From Allopusillimonas lactea (GTDB taxonomy: Bacteria > Pseudomonadota > Gammaproteobacteria > Burkholderiales > Burkholderiaceae_B): a DNA stretch of 64,000 nucleotides. The stretch lies in the NCBI RefSeq assembly GCF_021653995.1, contig NZ_JAJJOZ010000002.1:576953-640952 (forward strand). The letters are read 5' to 3'. The position numbers and the translations under genes are program-made. Below the pieces are notes generated by a model, which worked only from the letters and a program-made list of their open reading frames with translations, searched no databases and was not told the origin of the DNA. This document shows, one piece after another, positions 35,329-43,938 of this stretch; position 1 is the stretch's first letter; the number at the start of each line of letters is the position of its first letter.

Positions 35329-36486
35329 TCAAGCCAGCGTGGCAAGCTGCCGCGCAAGGTCTCTCTTGAGATCCTCGGGTTCTTCCAGGCCTATGTGCAA
35401 GCGCAGCAAATAGCCGCATTCCTGTCCGGCGAGTCGTGTCCGTTCGGGGTTTACGGGAAGTGCCAGGCTTTCGTACCCGCCCCAGGATGCCCCGATGCCG
35501 AACAGTTCGAGTCCATCCACCGCACGCTCCACCGCATCGCTCGCGAGAGCGGGATCAAACTCGACAGTGAGCAGGCCATTGCTCCCACAGGCGTCGCGGC
35601 GCCATAACGCATGGCTGGCGTCACCGGGCATTGCGGGGTGGAACACACTGCGCACCGCCTTCTGCTCCGTCAACCAAACCGCGATATCAAGTGCGCTGGC
35701 GGCATGGCGCGCCAGCCGCAGCGCCAGCGTGCGCAAGCCGCGAAGAATCAGGAATGCGTCTTCCGCCGAGACCGTCTGGCCAAGGCTGACACTGGCGTCT
35801 TCGATCGCGGCATATGTCCGCTCGTTGGCGGTCACCGCGCCCATCATGACGTCTGAATGACCGCCAAGGTACTTCGTGGCAGCAACGATGGACAGATCGC
35901 ATCCCAGTTCCAGTGGGCGATAGTTCAGGCTCGACCCCCAGGTGTTGTCGGCGCACAGCAAGATGCCTCGCTCTCTGCAGACCTGCGCCATGGCCGGAAG
36001 ATCCAGCATGTCGTACAACAGCGAACCCGGCGATTCCGCATATACCATGCGGGTATGCGGGCGCAACGCGTTGACCCAGGCCTCATCATTGGCCTTGAAG
36101 AAGCTGTGGGTGATGCCGTAGTTCGCCAGCAGGCCAGAAAAAAGGCGGTGTACCGGCTCATAGACGCCTTCGGAGATCAACACATGATCGCCCGACTTCA
36201 GGCAGCCCAGCATCGCTGCAGCAATAGCGGCGAGCCCGGTGGGGAAAAGCTGGCTGCGGTGCCCGCCTTCCAGCGCCGTGACTGCATCCTCAAGGGCATG
36301 GACGGTTTCATTGCCGCGCGCGCCATAAGACAGTACGCGTTCATGTTCGCGCCGCGCACGCGCATCACGCCATTGATCAATGCTCTCAAAGATATAGGTG
36401 CTGCCCTTCACGATCGGGGTATTCGCCCAGCCTGCATGCGGCCGTCCGAGCCTGGTGAGCGACGTCGAGCGAGCCATCTCCGTCAT
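35329..36486 (-). CDS. Cystathionine beta-lyase-like PLP enzyme (MetC family)
   Basis: A 385-residue Cys/Met-metabolism PLP enzyme. It opens with RPHAGWANTPIVKGST-Y-I-F, as in MetC, and carries YGARGNETVHALEDAVTALEG near residue 60, AESPGSLLYDMLDLP near residue 155, and the PLP lysine in AATKYLGGHSD (about residue 205). ATG 36486 overlaps the stop of the thiol dioxygenase gene (TCAT on the + strand), so the two are coupled; the in-frame ATG at 36534 is less likely. In context it probably cleaves cystine or another C-S amino acid, giving thiocysteine or sulfide, rather than serving methionine synthesis. Confidence 0.9.
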   Translation of the reverse strand: MTEMARSTSLTRLGRPHAGWANTPIVKGSTYIFESIDQWRDARARREHERVLSYGARGNETVHALEDAVTALEGGHRSQLFPTGLAAIAAAMLGCLKSGDHVLISEGVYEPVHRLFSGLLANYGITHSFFKANDEAWVNALRPHTRMVYAESPGSLLYDMLDLPAMAQVCRERGILLCADNTWGSSLNYRPLELGCDLSIVAATKYLGGHSDVMMGAVTANERTYAAIEDASVSLGQTVSAEDAFLILRGLRTLALRLARHAASALDIAVWLTEQKAVRSVFHPAMPGDASHALWRRDACGSNGLLTVEFDPALASDAVERAVDGLELFGIGASWGGYESLALPVNPERTRLAGQECGYLLRLHIGLEEPEDLKRDLARQLATLA

Positions 36487-37076
36487 TGAGCCGTGCTCCG
36501 GCGCGTCTGGACGCCCACTGGCATCACCTTGCATGTGCCCGTCTCCATGTCGAAAGCAAGGCGACGATCCAGTTTTTCCAGCGCCAGGCCGTACATGTGT
36601 AGATGGCGGATACTGTCATCTTCGATTCGTACGGCATGGATATCATCGGCCAACAGCGCGATGCCAGCGCCGGGGCCGATTTTTTTCATGCCCGTCTCGC
36701 GTAAAGTAGCGCACCCGGGCTGGCGTCCGTCATCGGTGCGCTCATACAGGTAATTGCTCTCGGTGCCTTCCACGGCGGCGATACAGGCCCATGTCGTGTG
36801 GTTGTGCGGAACGATTTTCTTGCCGGGCTTCATGACGTTCAGATAGAGCGCATAGCTGTTGTCCGGCTCTTCGTGAATGAGATAGCGGGCCTGCAACTCG
36901 TCGCCTTCGGGCGACGGGTATTCAGCCGCACTCCACCAGTCCCGGTGCGCGGCAATGCCTTTGAGTGCTTCGAGCACCACATCGAGCGCGGGCCGCGTCA
37001 CCTTGCCGGCGGTTTGCTGCTTGGCGGTTTCGATAAAGCCCGAAATGGCTTGCCGCTTTTCATCAGGGTTGTGCAT
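36483..37076 (-). CDS. Cysteine dioxygenase-type thiol dioxygenase
   Basis: A 197-residue cupin of the type I cysteine dioxygenase family, which oxidises a thiol to a sulfinate using Fe(II) and O2. Iron ligands are His91 and His93 in P-H-N-H-T-T-W and probably His147 (DDIHAVR). The downstream S-I-R-H-L-H-M-Y-G motif (residues 155-163) matches the conserved Ser-His-Tyr region. Bacterial relatives include 3-mercaptopropionate dioxygenases, so the thiol cannot be fixed. It is the first gene of the minus-strand operon, divergent from lysR, with the 19-bp palindrome 75-93 bp before its start. Confidence 0.88.
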   Translation of the reverse strand: MHNPDEKRQAISGFIETAKQQTAGKVTRPALDVVLEALKGIAAHRDWWSAAEYPSPEGDELQARYLIHEEPDNSYALYLNVMKPGKKIVPHNHTTWACIAAVEGTESNYLYERTDDGRQPGCATLRETGMKKIGPGAGIALLADDIHAVRIEDDSIRHLHMYGLALEKLDRRLAFDMETGTCKVMPVGVQTRRSTAQ

Positions 37077-37150
37077 GTCGTTGGTCTCCCATAGGTGTAC
37101 TCACTATAAGAGCGCGTCATACTCGCCACAAATTAATTATTCTTGAAGTT

Positions 37151-37169
37151 ATATTAGCAATGCTAATAT
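37151..37169. promoter_or_regulatory. Perfect 19-bp palindrome, probable LysR operator
   Basis: ATATTAGCA-A-TGCTAATAT is a perfect 9-bp inverted repeat around one base, containing the LysR T-N11-A core. It lies between the divergent thiol-dioxygenase operon (start 37076) and lysR (start 37220), 51 bp before the latter. This fits autoregulation and control of the sulfur operon. Confidence 0.75.
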
Positions 37170-37219
37170 TTCAGCCATGAAGCAAGGCTTTTTAAAAGAT
37201 TGTATTCAGGGTATTCCCT

Positions 37220-38128
37220 ATGCGAAATCTAGACCTTGATTTGCTGCGCACGCTCATAACTATTGAAAAATTTAATACATTTTCGGGGGCGGCCGAGGCG
37301 CTTTTCAAAACCCAATCGGCGGTTACGCAGCAGATGCAGCGGCTTGAAACCCAGATGGGCTGTGTACTGTTCCAGAAAAAGGGCAGGCGCAGGGTTCTTA
37401 CCCAACAGGGGCGGCAGCTCGCCGATTACGGCCGCCGCCTGCTTGCCATCAACGATGAGGCGCTGCGTACGGTAGGGCAGGAACAGATGGCAGGCCAGAT
37501 ACGCTTTGGCGCGCCTTTGGATGTGGCCGATTCAATTCTGCCGCCGGTATTGACGCACATTGCCCGACATGCGCCGAAAGTGCAGTTGGAGATCCGCGTA
37601 GACCGCAGCCCCTTCCTGATGGATGCGCTGACGTCGGGTGATATCGATCTGACTATTTCAACCCGCCGGGACGCGGGGCTTAAAGGTTTTGCGCTGCGCA
37701 CCTCGCCCGTTGCGTGGATCTGTGCGGCTGACTACGTCTACAACAAGCGTGCGCCCTTGCCTCTGATTCTTGCCGACGAGCGCAGCATTTTCCGCAAGAT
37801 AGCGCTCGACGCGCTGGCATCGACTGCGTTGACCTGGCATATCAATTATCTCGCGCCCACGCTGGTTGGCATCAAGGCCGCCGTGCGGGCAGGGCTGGGT
37901 GTTACGGCTCGCAGCGTCGAGTTTCTGGGGGCGGACATGCGCGTATTGGGAGAGTCAGATGGCCTGCCGGCCCTGCCTCCCATGACCTACATGCTATGGA
38001 CGCGTAATGACACAATCAGCCCGCTGACGCTGCATATCTATGAAATGCTGAAAGCGCATTTCGAGCAAGGGTCTGCCGGCGATTTCGCGGGGCAAGGCGT
38101 ATTCCCTGGCGCCGACCACCCCGCTTGA
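37220..38128 (+). CDS. LysR-family regulator of the sulfur-amino-acid operon
   Basis: A 302-residue LysR protein with the winged helix-turn-helix at residues ~3-62 (M-R-N-L-D-L-D-L-L-R-T-L, then AEALFKTQSAVTQQMQRLETQMGCVLFQKKGRR) and a substrate-binding domain from ~90. It is divergent from the seven-gene operon, and the 19-bp palindrome at 37151-37169 lies between. It probably senses a sulfur amino acid or a derivative; the effector is not known. Confidence 0.9.
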   Translation: MRNLDLDLLRTLITIEKFNTFSGAAEALFKTQSAVTQQMQRLETQMGCVLFQKKGRRRVLTQQGRQLADYGRRLLAINDEALRTVGQEQMAGQIRFGAPLDVADSILPPVLTHIARHAPKVQLEIRVDRSPFLMDALTSGDIDLTISTRRDAGLKGFALRTSPVAWICAADYVYNKRAPLPLILADERSIFRKIALDALASTALTWHINYLAPTLVGIKAAVRAGLGVTARSVEFLGADMRVLGESDGLPALPPMTYMLWTRNDTISPLTLHIYEMLKAHFEQGSAGDFAGQGVFPGADHPA

Positions 38129-38172
38129 CCGGGTACGCGGCTATTCGTTTTAGCGGTTTGCCGCGTCGTCAA

Positions 38173-39024
38173 TTACCGCAGGGCCAGCAGCGTCCACATA
38201 CCCCAGCCAATTAACACCACACCCGCGATCCGGCCGATCCATGGGCCGCCAGGAAACAGTTTTTCTACCAGTACATAGAAGGCCAAGCCCGCAATCCAGT
38301 ACAGATTCATGATCCCGCCCACAAAGAGCAAAAGCATGATCAGCCAGCAGCAGCCCACACAGTACAGCCCGTGTTGCGCGCCCATGATGAATGCGCCGCC
38401 GCTGCCGGGGCGCCAGTATGTCAGCAAAAAGTCCAACGGAGACCGGCAGCGGCGCAGACAGGCGTGTTTCAAGGGCATCCACTGGTAGACGCCCGCCGCG
38501 ATCAGTAGCGACCCCGCCAGCGCGGTACTGGTTACAGTCATTGCCGGCGAGAGCAGTGTCAGCATTTCCAGCCAGTACTGCAGAACCACGGCAGCGAAAC
38601 TGCCCAGACCCCAGATCACGGCATAGCCCAATACGAAAAAATAGGCGCCAAGTGTCGGCCTCTCGTCCAGGGCGTGGCGCCGCGAAATTCTGGCATACAG
38701 CAATATCATCGGTGCCGCGCTTGGAAGCATCATGGCGGCCATCATCACCAGCCACATCGACACCATCGCGATCCATCGCGCGGGCGCCCATGGTGTCGCG
38801 CCGACAGCCATCGCCGTGCCATTGTTCGGCATCGCCCGCATGTCCATGCTATCGCCGGTCATTGGGGCCATGCCGATGCCTTCACCCATCATGGCCGGCA
38901 TTTCCTGGCCGGGCGCCATGCCGAAAATGAGATACCCCCACGATAAAAGGACGAGCACAGACAGGCTCCCGATCACAACAATGCGATCATGCCGCAATGC
39001 TCGCTCAAGCAGCGTGCCGTTCAT
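38173..39024 (-). CDS. DUF2182 membrane protein
   Basis: A 283-residue inner-membrane protein with about seven helices. The family (DUF2182, predicted metal-binding integral membrane protein) shows in AMVSMWLVMMAAMMLPSAAPM near residue 90, with its paired methionines, and a QHGLYCVGCCWLIMLLLF segment near residue 220. A methionine-rich periplasmic stretch lies at residues ~35-70. It precedes the DUF1326 gene end by 33 bp on the same strand. DUF2182 and DUF1326 genes frequently occur together; their function is unknown, though the Met/Cys content suggests metal binding. Confidence 0.85.
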   Translation of the reverse strand: MNGTLLERALRHDRIVVIGSLSVLVLLSWGYLIFGMAPGQEMPAMMGEGIGMAPMTGDSMDMRAMPNNGTAMAVGATPWAPARWIAMVSMWLVMMAAMMLPSAAPMILLYARISRRHALDERPTLGAYFFVLGYAVIWGLGSFAAVVLQYWLEMLTLLSPAMTVTSTALAGSLLIAAGVYQWMPLKHACLRRCRSPLDFLLTYWRPGSGGAFIMGAQHGLYCVGCCWLIMLLLFVGGIMNLYWIAGLAFYVLVEKLFPGGPWIGRIAGVVLIGWGMWTLLALR

Positions 39025-39057
39025 TGGCGGTGGCCCGTGAATAAGTGGCGCCCCGAA

Positions 39058-39711
39058 TCAGTGAGCGCGGCGCTCCTTGCCATGCTCCAGCCCATGCTGC
39101 GTTTGCACAACGTTGGCCAGGGTGCTGTGTGTGCCTTTGGTGCTGAAGGGTATGGCACCCGTGCTTTCAATATTCGACGACGCGACTTCGCCTTCTTCGT
39201 GCTCGAACCCTTCCGGCATGACGACGCGGATGCGATGCGGCAGCCCGGTAATGGGATTGCGTATGGGCTCGATATCGGTATCGAGTATTCCGGGTATTGT
39301 CATCCGCCCCGTACGGCCGTCTTTATCAAACTGGAATGTAAACGGTGCGAACACAGGGTCGTGCACTTTGGTGACGATCACGCTGAAAATATGGAACAGC
39401 GTGCCTTCCGCCGAGTGTTTGCCCGAAAAGATCGCCAGCAGCGCGTCTCGTTGTTCGGGTGACGCCCGCTCGTCGATGATGGGTTGCACCTCGCCGTTTC
39501 CTTCGTGCAGTGCACCAGGAAAATGCACCGTGGCGCAAAAATGAAGGCCATCCAGCGACGTATCGTTGAAATGGCCTTTGGTAATCCGCATACCGACCAA
39601 GCCGCTGCACTCTCCCAAAGTAGGCCTGGCATTGAAATCACATGGGCAGCCGTATGCACAACTGCAATTCTTGATCCATTCGCCTTCAAGGCGCCAATCT
39701 GCATGCTCCAT
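39058..39711 (-). CDS. DUF1326 protein
   Basis: A 217-residue soluble protein. The N-terminus has the DUF1326 signature W-I-K-N-C-S-C-A-Y-G-C-P-C-D-F-N with four closely spaced cysteines, followed by a G-H-F-N-D-T-S-L-D-G segment and a long beta-rich body. ATG 39711 is preferred to an upstream in-frame ATG at 39747. It is the first gene of a two-gene unit with DUF2182 and is divergent from the histidine-kinase gene at 39986, which may therefore control it. Confidence 0.85.
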   Translation of the reverse strand: MEHADWRLEGEWIKNCSCAYGCPCDFNARPTLGECSGLVGMRITKGHFNDTSLDGLHFCATVHFPGALHEGNGEVQPIIDERASPEQRDALLAIFSGKHSAEGTLFHIFSVIVTKVHDPVFAPFTFQFDKDGRTGRMTIPGILDTDIEPIRNPITGLPHRIRVVMPEGFEHEEGEVASSNIESTGAIPFSTKGTHSTLANVVQTQHGLEHGKERRAH

Positions 39712-39985
39712 GATTGTGTCTCCCTGCAGTTGCAGAAGAATAATCATTGATTACTCTACGCCGCTTGGAGCGCTCCCGCAAAGCTTTTTTGATGTAAATC
39801 ATGGGGCTGGTCCAGGCTGGCGGACCCGCGTCGCCAACGTAAGTTGCGCTGGCTTGGCTAAGCGCCGTGGCGGTGGGGGAAGGGGGCGATGCGGGATAAA
39901 ACCGCCCGGTGGCGGTATCATGGCTATCGCCCTTCGGTTCCGCCGCACTGGTGCTCGGTTCATACCCGCCTGTAACAATGTACTG

Positions 39986-41527
39986 ATGACGCCCCTCCGC
40001 CCCTTGATTCTTCGGAGTCTATCCTGCCAGATCCTGGTCTGGTGCCTGCTTTTGGCGCTTGCCGGCGGTGCGCTGGCGGCGTGGGAGTATCGGTCGCTTA
40101 TTGGGGCGCTGGAGCGCGAAAGCGACGGCTTGCTCCGGCTGGCGTCGCAGCGCGCTGGCCAGCACGATGCGCACCTGACCGCGCTGTCCGCCATCGCTTC
40201 GGCGTCCAATCAAGGCGACCATCGGCTTTTTCTCGATGTGGCAGCGACTATTGCACACTTTTATCCGCGCATCGACGAAATACAGCTCGTCCCGCTGGTG
40301 CCAGACGCGCCGCCGGTTGGCGTCGGGCCGCTTTCGGCCACATTTGCGCAGCGCATTCGCGCGGCGGCCGGTGGCGCCGATGGCCGCGTGTCTGTGCTGC
40401 CCTTTCCGGGCCGCGCCGATCATTATGCCTTGGTCAAACGCAGCCCCAATACGGCGCAGGCGCGCTACGGCCTGATGCTGGGCATCGATGCCGCCAAACT
40501 CATCGGCGAGGCCAGCCCATACTGGTCGCGGCCTGAGGCGTTGTTGCGATTGTCCATGCCCGATGGCCTGCCGCTTGTGAACCGCATGCCGTCTTCAGGC
40601 GGCGTCGTCCGCTTTTCCAAGGCGCTGGCCAGTGCCTCCCAGCCGCTGATGCTGGAAACGGGCGTGACGATCAGGCCGAGCGATCTTTTTCCGCCTGTGC
40701 AGGCCGCGTCGCTTCTTTTGCTGGTCAGCGCGGTATACGCCGCCGGGCTCGCTGCCTGGCGCCAGCGCATCCGCACACGTGCGGCGGTCGAGCAGGCGCG
40801 CCTGAGCGCGCTGGAGTCCCGTTTAGCGCACGCTTCGCGCGTGAATGCGTTGGGCGAGATGGCCAGTGGCCTGGCGCATGAGCTGACCCAACCCTTGACC
40901 GCCATTCTTGCCCAGACGCAGGCCTGCCGCAGGATACTCGCCAGCGACGCCGCAGGTCATGGGCTGGCGCCGGTTCTCGACGATACGGTCGCACAGGCAA
41001 AACGGGCATCAGCCATTCTGGAGCGGTTTCGAAATTGGTCGCGGCCTCAACTCGACTGTGTGGCGGTGGTCGATTTGCGCGATGCGCTGGTCAATGTGCA
41101 GTCCTTGCTGGCCTCCCAGGCGGCCGCATGCAATGCCAGGCTGGTGTTCGACATGCCGCCTGTGCCGGTGCTCGTCAGGGCGGATCCCGTCGAAATGGAA
41201 CAGGTTGTCTTCAATCTCGTGCGTAATGCACTCGAGGCGGTGGCTCAGCGCGACCATGGGTATGTGGCCGTCACGTTGAAACAAACCGCATCGGAGGTGA
41301 TCATCCTGGTCTCCGATAACGGTCCGGGTGTCGCGCCGATGCTTCGGAGCAGGCTGTTCACACCCTTCACGACAAATCGGCCAGATGGTACAGGCCTTGG
41401 CCTCGCGTTAAGCCAGCGCCTCGTAGAGCGCGCGGGCGGGGAAATATTTCTGCTCGATGACGGGCCTGGTGCAACGTTCAAGATCATCCTGAAGCCTCAA
41501 GTGCCGTTGAAGGAGCCGACGCAATGA
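39986..41527 (+). CDS. Sensor histidine kinase (FixL/DctB-like)
   Basis: A 513-residue membrane kinase. TM1 is at ~15-33, a periplasmic sensor domain of ~200 residues follows, TM2 is at ~239-257 and then comes a coiled region and HisKA domain with phospho-acceptor His298 in A-H-E-L-T-Q-P-L. The ATPase has an N-box (NLVRNALEAV), G1 (SDNGPGV) and G2 (GTGLGLALSQRLVERAGG). No PAS haem-binding motif is evident. ATG 39986 gives a normal-length protein; the open frame runs back to 39566, but that part is antisense to the DUF1326 gene. The stop overlaps the response-regulator ATG. Confidence 0.9.
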   Translation: MTPLRPLILRSLSCQILVWCLLLALAGGALAAWEYRSLIGALERESDGLLRLASQRAGQHDAHLTALSAIASASNQGDHRLFLDVAATIAHFYPRIDEIQLVPLVPDAPPVGVGPLSATFAQRIRAAAGGADGRVSVLPFPGRADHYALVKRSPNTAQARYGLMLGIDAAKLIGEASPYWSRPEALLRLSMPDGLPLVNRMPSSGGVVRFSKALASASQPLMLETGVTIRPSDLFPPVQAASLLLLVSAVYAAGLAAWRQRIRTRAAVEQARLSALESRLAHASRVNALGEMASGLAHELTQPLTAILAQTQACRRILASDAAGHGLAPVLDDTVAQAKRASAILERFRNWSRPQLDCVAVVDLRDALVNVQSLLASQAAACNARLVFDMPPVPVLVRADPVEMEQVVFNLVRNALEAVAQRDHGYVAVTLKQTASEVIILVSDNGPGVAPMLRSRLFTPFTTNRPDGTGLGLALSQRLVERAGGEIFLLDDGPGATFKIILKPQVPLKEPTQ

Positions 41528-42132
41528 TGCACCCGGTCTACCTGGTTGACGACGACGAAGCAGTGTGCCGCGCCCTGAGCCTGCTGCTGTCCACCGTCGG
41601 CATACAAGTTGTCGCCTTTACCGATCCTCAGGCATTTTTGGCGCAAATCGTCTTGCTCCAGCCCGGATGCCTGATCCTGGATATCCGCATGCCCAACATG
41701 TCGGGCTTGAAGCTCCAGGAGCGTTTGGCCGATGGCGGTGTTGATTGGCCCACTATTGTCATCTCCGGTCACGGGGATGTAGAAGCCTGCCGACGCGCAT
41801 TTCGCCATGGCGCCATCGATTTTCTGTCCAAACCCATTGATGAGCAGGATCTCATCGATGCCATACAAAAAGCGCAGGACGCGCTTGATCACAGCCTGCG
41901 GCAGCAGGCGCAACAGACCGAAACGCGCGAGTTGCTTGCGGCACTCACCCCGCGGGAGCGCCAGGTGCTGGGGCGTGTGGCCGAGGGCTATACAACTCGC
42001 CAGATCGCGGATGCATTGAGCCTTTCGCCGCGCACGGTCGATACCCACCGGGCGTCCATCGGCGCAAAACTCGGCACGACATCGCAAGCCGAATTGACGC
42101 GCCTGTGGCTGGAAGGCGAGGGTACACCGTAG
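41524..42132 (+). CDS. Response regulator (FixJ/NarL family)
   Basis: A 202-residue regulator. The receiver domain has the acidic pair at residues 9-11 (VDDDE), phospho-acceptor Asp53 in L-D-I-R-M-P and Lys in SKP. A LuxR/FixJ helix-turn-helix follows at residues ~140-195 (LTPRERQVLGRVAEGYTTRQIADALSLSPRTVDTHRASI). ATG 41524 overlaps the kinase stop, so the two are coupled and cognate. Likely targets include the neighbouring DUF1326-DUF2182 unit or the GlcG-like gene downstream. Confidence 0.92.
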   Translation: MMHPVYLVDDDEAVCRALSLLLSTVGIQVVAFTDPQAFLAQIVLLQPGCLILDIRMPNMSGLKLQERLADGGVDWPTIVISGHGDVEACRRAFRHGAIDFLSKPIDEQDLIDAIQKAQDALDHSLRQQAQQTETRELLAALTPRERQVLGRVAEGYTTRQIADALSLSPRTVDTHRASIGAKLGTTSQAELTRLWLEGEGTP

Positions 42133-42220
42133 AACTACGTAGGTCAGCGCGAAGCCTACGAATATTCGAACGATATCGCGCGCAGTAAGCTGTCCTTGTT
42201 TACTTGAAAAGGAAACAAAA

Positions 42221-42706
42221 ATGACACGATATCTCTCTATTGCCGCCCTTGTATTCACGCCCGTCATGGCATTCGCCGCGCCGCAACTGCCAAGCACGCC
42301 CTACCTGCCGCTTGAGCTGGCTACGCAGGCAGCGCATGCCGCGCTGAAAGCCTGCGCCGAGCAAGGCCACAACGTCAGCGTCGCAATCGTGGCGCGGGAT
42401 GGTGCGACCAAGGTGCTGCTCAAGGCCGATAATTCTGGCCCTCACACCGCAAACAGTGCACAAGGCAAAGCCTTTACTTCGGCTGCCCTGGGGCGAGACA
42501 CCGCCGGTCTGGCCGATTTCATCGCCAGCAAACCCGCTAATAACGGTCTACGCGACATGGATGCGCGGATGGTCATTCAGGCCGGTGGCCTGCCGATCAA
42601 GTTTGGCAATGCCTTGGTGGCAGGCATAGGGGTGGGCGGCGCGCCCTCGGGCGATATCGACACCGGCTGCGCGGCAGCGGGCCTTAAAGCCATCGGTGCG
42701 CAGTAA
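42221..42706 (+). CDS. GlcG/HbpS-family haem-binding protein
   Basis: A 161-residue protein with a short Sec signal (MTRYLSIAALVFTPVMAFA-A) and a GlcG domain. Family landmarks are A-A-H-A-A-L-K-A-C, then V-A-I-V-A-R-D-G, then a K-A-F-T-S-A segment and the C-terminal G-V-G-G-A-P-S-G-D-I-D motif with a terminal Cys. It lies 88 bp after the response regulator. Relatives bind or degrade haem or act in extracellular sensing; no direct haem ligand can be assigned. Confidence 0.85.
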   Translation: MTRYLSIAALVFTPVMAFAAPQLPSTPYLPLELATQAAHAALKACAEQGHNVSVAIVARDGATKVLLKADNSGPHTANSAQGKAFTSAALGRDTAGLADFIASKPANNGLRDMDARMVIQAGGLPIKFGNALVAGIGVGGAPSGDIDTGCAAAGLKAIGAQ

Positions 42707-42878
42707 GATTCTGGCACTTAAAGGCGGTCGTCATCGGCGCCGCCGCAACGAACCATAACAAAGTTTCACTGTGCTGGTTCAGGGCAGCGGCCCACCGCGT
42801 AGGCTCACCGCGCGGGTTCACCGGATCGCGTTGCCTGTGCAAGAGGCGTCGATGGCAGGCATACGTTTTGGAGGCTAT

Positions 42879-43547
42879 ATGGTTAAGCCGTTTGCGATGA
42901 TCCTGGGCATGGTACTGACATTCGTGTTCGCACACGCTTTTTCTGGAGAGCCCGTGGATCGCTATCCGCTGCACACCGCCGCCAGGCATGACGATGTCCA
43001 GGCAATACAACGGCTCCTCTCGGCGGGCGGCGAGATAGACGCCCGCGATCAGTCCGGCTCCACCGCCTTGCTGCTTGCGACACGCGAGAACAAGGTAGCG
43101 GCCGCCAAAGCGCTGATTGACGCCGGGGCGGACGTGAATGCAAAAGACAACATCAACGACAGCGCCTACCTCTATGCCGGCGCCCGCGGCCACCTGGAAA
43201 TCCTGAACATGACACTGGCGCACGGCGCCGACCTCACGAGTACCAACCGCTATGGCGGCACCGCCCTGATCCCGGCTGCCGAGCGCGGCCACGTCGACAC
43301 CGTGCGTACGCTCGTGGACGCCGGCGTTGATGTCGATCACATCAATAAACTGGGCTGGACAGCGCTGCTCGAAGCCATCATCCTGGGCAGCGGCGGCGAG
43401 CGGCACCAGAAAATCGTCGATATTCTGCTCAAAGCGGGTGCGAATCCCAATCTCGCCGACCGCGATGGCGTCACGCCGCTGCAGCATGCGCGCAAACACG
43501 GCTATCACGAGATTGAGCGCTCGCTGCTTGCCGCTGGTGGGCGGTAA
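42879..43547 (+). CDS. Ankyrin-repeat periplasmic protein
   Basis: A 222-residue protein. ATG 42879 with TTGGAGG five bases upstream starts a signal peptide (MILGMVLTFVFAHAFS). The body is about five ankyrin repeats (YPLHTAARHDD, STALLLATRENKVAAAKALIDAGADVNAKD, SAYLYAGARGHLEIL, ALIPAAERGHVDTVRTLVDAGVDVDH and ATPLQHARKHGYHEIE-type). It probably mediates periplasmic protein interactions; the partner is unknown. An in-frame start at 42771 would precede the signal peptide. Confidence 0.85.
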   Translation: MVKPFAMILGMVLTFVFAHAFSGEPVDRYPLHTAARHDDVQAIQRLLSAGGEIDARDQSGSTALLLATRENKVAAAKALIDAGADVNAKDNINDSAYLYAGARGHLEILNMTLAHGADLTSTNRYGGTALIPAAERGHVDTVRTLVDAGVDVDHINKLGWTALLEAIILGSGGERHQKIVDILLKAGANPNLADRDGVTPLQHARKHGYHEIERSLLAAGGR

Positions 43548-43650
43548 GTTGGGGCGCTAGACGCGCTGCCGTTACACATACACGTGGTGCGTCCTCGTCT
43601 GGGCCGCGTTATCGCGGGCACTTCACCTGTAACGACCCTCAAGATTTTCT

Positions 43651-43938
43651 TTCGCGCGCGATGGTGCCAACCACTCCCTCGCCAAACTGATCAACTTCGC
43701 GCATCCGCATGTTCCGCTTTCCGCCCAAGCAGGGGTGGGAGATATGACCGGCGCCGCAGGCAAAGGCCATGGCCGCACCGCCCATGCGGGCACGCAGTTT
43801 GAGCCACATACAGAACCGCACGCCAAAGAGCGCGCCGTTTTTTCCCGCGAGATCGCCGATTACATCAATGATGCAGTAGCGGCCCGTCGCTGTACGGCGT
43901 TGGTGCTCATTGCAACCAGCCCGATTGATCGCCTCTTT
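43651..43938 (+). pseudogene. Remnant of a host-attachment-like protein gene
   Basis: An open frame without a start codon reads A-R-D-G-A-N-H-S-L-A-K-L, then A-H-P-H-V-P, a G-K-G-H-G-R segment, H-A-K-E-R-A-V-F-S-R-E-I-A-D-Y-I-N-D, then A-L-V-L-I-A-T-S-P. This matches the body of the host-attachment family (Host_attach), in which ReiA-y-N and L-V-L-V-A-x-P motifs are conserved. A stop lies upstream (43630) in the same frame, the N-terminal strand is missing, and the C-terminal part ends at the ATPase stop (43938). It appears to be a 5'- and 3'-truncated relic. The family assignment is from motif recall. Confidence 0.6.

Noticed and set aside
39566..39985. Extended N-terminus for the histidine kinase
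   Set aside because: The extra region is largely antisense to the DUF1326 gene and lacks domain features; ATG 39986 directly precedes TM1.
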